NCBI RefSeq assembly: GCF_023718305.1
Contig: NZ_QEYO01000001.1
Location: 124,001-188,000, forward strand
Direction of reading: 5' to 3'
Length of the DNA stretch: 64,000 nt
Origin: Gramella sp. AN32
GTDB lineage: Bacteria > Bacteroidota > Bacteroidia > Flavobacteriales > Flavobacteriaceae
Of the stretch, positions 61,469 to 64,000 are shown piece after piece; position 1 is the first letter of the stretch; every line of letters begins with the position of its first letter. Below the pieces are notes generated by a model that did not search any database, was not told the DNA's origin, and saw only the letters and a program-made list of their open reading frames with translations. Made by a program: the position numbers and the translations under genes.

Positions 61469-62896
61469 ATGCCGAAATACCACAATTACAGGAAAGCTTT
61501 ACAACATCCTATATTTTCAATTATTGCTGAAGCTGCCGATGAACTGCAGGTAGAAGCCTATGTTATAGGAGGCTTTGTTCGGGATCATCTTCTTGAGCGT
61601 GGCGAACCAAAAGATATTGATATTGTGGCCGTGGGAAGCGGTATGGACCTCGCTGCAAAAGTTTCAGAAAAGCTTCAGCATAAACCAAAGGTTCAATATT
61701 TTAAAAATTTTGGAACTGCTATGCTTCGCGCCTATGATATGGAGATTGAATTTGTAGGTGCAAGAAAGGAAAGCTATCGCGAGGATAGCCGAAAACCGGT
61801 TGTGGAGGATGGCACGCTGCAGGATGATCAAAATCGAAGGGATTTCACTATTAACGCGCTTGCTTTAAGACTCAATGAGAACGGATTTGGTGATTTACTG
61901 GATCCCTTTGATGGTTACCATGATCTTCAAAAGAAAATAATCAAAACTCCCTTAGATCCTGATATCACTTATTCAGATGATCCTTTGCGGATGTATCGTG
62001 CGATTCGCTTTGCGTCGCAATTAAATTTTAGGATTGAAGCAGCATCATTAAAATCTATTAAAGAAAACTGCAATAGAATTAAAATAATTTCGAAAGAGCG
62101 AATTGTCGACGAATTGAATAAAATTCTGCTAAGTCCAAAACCTTCAAAGGGTTTTGCCCTGTTATATAAAACAGGTTTGCTTAAAAAAATTCTTCCGGAA
62201 CTTACTGCCCTGGAAGGAATTGATGAAGTGGAAGGGCAAACGCATAAAGACAATTTTTGGCATACTCTGGAAGTAGTAGATAATATTTCTCAAGAAACTG
62301 ATGATCTCTGGCTACGCTGGGCGGCACTTTTACACGATATAGGTAAAGCGCCTACTAAGAAATTTCATAAAAAAATTGGCTGGACCTTTCACGGACATGA
62401 ATTTGTAGGAGCTAAAATGGTCTTTAAACTATTTAAACGAATTCGTCTTCCCCTCAATGAGAAAATGAAATTTGTGCAAAAAATGGTTTTATTAAGCTCC
62501 AGGCCTATTGCCATTGCTGATGATAGCGTGACTGATTCTGCTGTACGCCGACTCATTTTTGACGCTGGTGATCATATTGACCATCTAATGATATTATGCG
62601 AAGCGGATATTACGACCAAAAATCCAAAGCGTTTTAAAAAATATCATCAAAATTTTCAGGTAGTACGGGAAAAAATCCAGGAAGTTGAAGAACGGGATCA
62701 TGTGAGAAATTTCCAACCACCGGTAAGCGGTGAAGAAATCATGGAAACATTTGGAATAAAACCGGGCAGGGAAGTCGGGCAAATAAAAGCTGCGATAAAA
62801 GAAGCTATTCTTGAAGGTGATATTCCAAACGAATATGAAGCTGCCCGAAATTTTATGCTGAAAAAAGGGGAATTATTAGGATTGACTGTGGATTAA
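61469..62896 (+). CDS. cca: CCA-adding tRNA nucleotidyltransferase with HD domain
   Basis: The 475-residue protein adds or repairs the 3'-terminal CCA of tRNAs. It has the class II nucleotidyltransferase head, GGFVRDHLL (34-42) and DIDIVAVGSG with the metal-binding Asp49 and Asp51, then RRDFTINALALRL and DPLRMYRAIRFASQLNFRIEAASL, and a C-terminal HD phosphohydrolase domain (LLHDIGKAPT, FHGHEFVGAKM). The length is somewhat larger than E. coli Cca, as in Bacteroidota. The gene is flanked by the ccctctcc hairpin upstream and the tandem repeat array downstream. Confidence 0.97.
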   Translation: MPKYHNYRKALQHPIFSIIAEAADELQVEAYVIGGFVRDHLLERGEPKDIDIVAVGSGMDLAAKVSEKLQHKPKVQYFKNFGTAMLRAYDMEIEFVGARKESYREDSRKPVVEDGTLQDDQNRRDFTINALALRLNENGFGDLLDPFDGYHDLQKKIIKTPLDPDITYSDDPLRMYRAIRFASQLNFRIEAASLKSIKENCNRIKIISKERIVDELNKILLSPKPSKGFALLYKTGLLKKILPELTALEGIDEVEGQTHKDNFWHTLEVVDNISQETDDLWLRWAALLHDIGKAPTKKFHKKIGWTFHGHEFVGAKMVFKLFKRIRLPLNEKMKFVQKMVLLSSRPIAIADDSVTDSAVRRLIFDAGDHIDHLMILCEADITTKNPKRFKKYHQNFQVVREKIQEVEERDHVRNFQPPVSGEEIMETFGIKPGREVGQIKAAIKEAILEGDIPNEYEAARNFMLKKGELLGLTVD

Positions 62897-63135
62897 TGTA
62901 ATTAATTTGAAAATGTGGGAATTTGAAAATTTGAAATGAATAAATTATTTGATGTCAGCCTGAGCAGAGTCCTTAATTTAATAAAAGTAGTGTCAGCCTA
63001 AGCGCAGTCGTAGGCCTTACTTTTAAAAATAAAATGAAATGTACCAGCCTAAGCGCAGTCGAAGGCTTCACTTGAAAATTAAAATGAAATGTGCCAGCCT
63101 GAGCGCAGTCGAAGGCCTAACTTCTAACTTCTAAA
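62897..63135. repeat. Tandem array of four hairpin units, core gagcgcagtcgaa
   Basis: The 239-base spacer between cca and the heme A synthase gene holds four units with the core cagcctgagcgcagtcgaagg (or its variants) at 62953-62975, 62991-63016, 63042-63067 and 63092-63117. The last three are spaced 50-51 bases and share aaaatgaaatgt-type flanks. The core is the reverse complement of the 7.6-7.9 kb core ttcgactgcgctc, but the arms (gcct/aggc) differ. No gene is seen in the array. Confidence 0.85.
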
Positions 63136-64000
63136 ATGTATAGAAACTGGGTTAAAATATCGCTAATACTTGTTTATCTGGTCATTATTGCCGGCGCAGT
63201 GGTAAGAATGACCGGTTCCGGAATGGGTTGTCCAGACTGGCCCAAATGTTTCGGCTATTATATCCCGCCTTCAGAAAGAACTGAACTTGAATTTCAGCCA
63301 AATAGAACCTACAAAGAAGGTCAGGTGATCATCGTTGACGAAACTTTAAAAGTGGCCGCAAAAGATTTTACCACTTCAGAAATATATTCCGAAGCGAATT
63401 GGAATAATTATGAAAAACACGATTACGCGATTTTTAATCCCACGCATACCTGGGTGGAATATATAAACAGGTTAACGGGGGCTTTAGCCGGATTGGCTGT
63501 GTTCATTATGGCCTTGCTTTCGCTCAAAAAATTCCGATTTCGAAAAAGGATCACTATACTTTCCTGGCTATGTGTATTCCTCATGGGGTTTCAGGGTTGG
63601 CTTGGTGCGACCGTGGTTTATTCAGTTTTGGCCCCGGTAAAGATCACTATTCATATGGTGATGGCCCTTGTTATCGTAGCGGTGCTACTCTACCTACTCT
63701 ACTTCTCTTCCGAAATAAAAAATGAGCATAAAAAGACTACAGTTTTTCAGAACCTCCTGATCCTGGCCTCTATCTTAACGCTGGTTCAAATTATTATGGG
63801 AACTCAGGTAAGGCAATTTGTAGATGAACAAATTAGGGCCATGGGCTATGGAATGGAATCGGCCTGGCTGGATCATCCAAACCTTACCTTCTATGTTCAT
63901 CGTTCGTTTTCAATATTGGTGCTTTTAGTGAACCTTTTTCTCTGGTGGCAAAATCGGAACCTTCATCTCAAATTCTCTAAAATAAATTGGGTCATAGATC
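63136..64000 (+). CDS. Heme A synthase (COX15/CtaA-like), 5' part
   Basis: The gene runs off the right edge; 288 codons are visible, starting at the ATG at 63136. MYRNWVKISLILVYLVIIAGAVVRMTGSGMGCPDWPKCFGYYIPPSE matches COX15/CtaA, with the conserved GGxVRxTGSGxGCPDWPxC pattern. HTWVEYINRLTGALAGLAV and HMVMALVIVAVLLY hold haem-binding histidines, and GTQVRQFVDEQIR continues the family pattern. It oxidises heme O to heme A for cytochrome oxidase in the inner membrane. About 50-70 residues are missing at the 3' end. The protein is membrane-embedded with several helices. Confidence 0.93.
   Translation, partial: MYRNWVKISLILVYLVIIAGAVVRMTGSGMGCPDWPKCFGYYIPPSERTELEFQPNRTYKEGQVIIVDETLKVAAKDFTTSEIYSEANWNNYEKHDYAIFNPTHTWVEYINRLTGALAGLAVFIMALLSLKKFRFRKRITILSWLCVFLMGFQGWLGATVVYSVLAPVKITIHMVMALVIVAVLLYLLYFSSEIKNEHKKTTVFQNLLILASILTLVQIIMGTQVRQFVDEQIRAMGYGMESAWLDHPNLTFYVHRSFSILVLLVNLFLWWQNRNLHLKFSKINWVID

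Noticed and set aside
62953-63117. Possible CRISPR array
   Set aside because: Repeats of about 22-26 bases at 50-base spacing superficially fit, but the linkers between units are themselves similar, the units differ from each other, and there are no cas genes in the window.

Overview
The window looks like chromosome of a Bacteroidota member, most likely a marine Flavobacteriaceae close to Gramella/Christiangramia or Salegentibacter (inference). The signs are low GC, a C-terminal secretion-sorting tail on a subtilase, many lineage-typical lipoproteins and DUFs (DUF922, DUF4295, DUF5606, DUF5686, DUF6503), bacillithiol rather than glutathione genes, few purine-rich ribosome-binding sites, and exact matches to the flavobacterial -7 promoter element TAnnTTTG just upstream of many starts.

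Layout. 0-7.5 kb: end of a secreted subtilase, nitronate monooxygenase, an exported HEXXH protein, OsmC, a four-LysM lipoprotein-like receptor, guaA, a SIMPL protein. 7.5-7.9 kb: repeat-rich spacer. 7.9-17 kb: PLP decarboxylase with bshC, then M14 and M16 peptidases and a DedA/TVP38 membrane protein. 17-24.2 kb: rimO, a DmpA-type peptidase, a D-amino-acid-transaminase-like enzyme, an amidase, ftsY, and the rpmB-rpmG-DUF4295 ribosomal cluster. 24.4-29.9 kb: cinA, an Hpt protein, a FAH hydrolase, a DnaQ-type exonuclease, a 2-oxoacid dehydrogenase E2, recR. 30-39.8 kb: sodium:solute symporter, CoA-binding protein, a candidate small RNA, an ABC-F ATPase, a thioredoxin-fold lipoprotein, fructose-6-phosphate aldolase, an SDR, SRP RNA, glutaminyl cyclase, thioesterase, glyA. 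39.9-51.3 kb: fumarylacetoacetase, YtxJ, clpB, CsbD, lipoproteins, smpB, a second SIMPL protein, a DUF5686 outer-membrane protein. 51.3-54.6 kb: a second repeat-rich spacer, then DUF5606, def, a four-helix-bundle protein, ruvX and dapD. 54.6-60.8 kb: surface-glycan cluster (GT9, two CDP-glycerol-transferase-like proteins, an LPS-kinase-like protein, GT2, GT4). 60.8-64 kb: tsaC-like gene, CCA-adding enzyme, a tandem repeat array, and the 5' part of a heme A synthase gene.

Most of the window is ordinary core genome: translation and RNA maturation (rimO, rpmB/G, def, smpB, tsaC, cca), protein export (ftsY, SRP RNA), proteostasis (clpB, peptidases), cell wall (dapD, LysM, amino-acid racemate metabolism) and redox (bshC, YtxJ, OsmC). 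I found no tRNA, rRNA, CRISPR array, prophage, insertion sequence or recognisable defence island.

The less ordinary material is between genes: (i) paired inverted hairpins sharing the core ctgaacttgtttcag at three loci, (ii) hairpins sharing the core ttcgactgcgctc with different arms at two distant loci, (iii) a promoter-plus-terminator unit near 31.85 kb that looks like a small RNA gene, and (iv) a probable unannotated exported miniprotein at 26.6-26.8 kb. I see no clear new multi-gene system.
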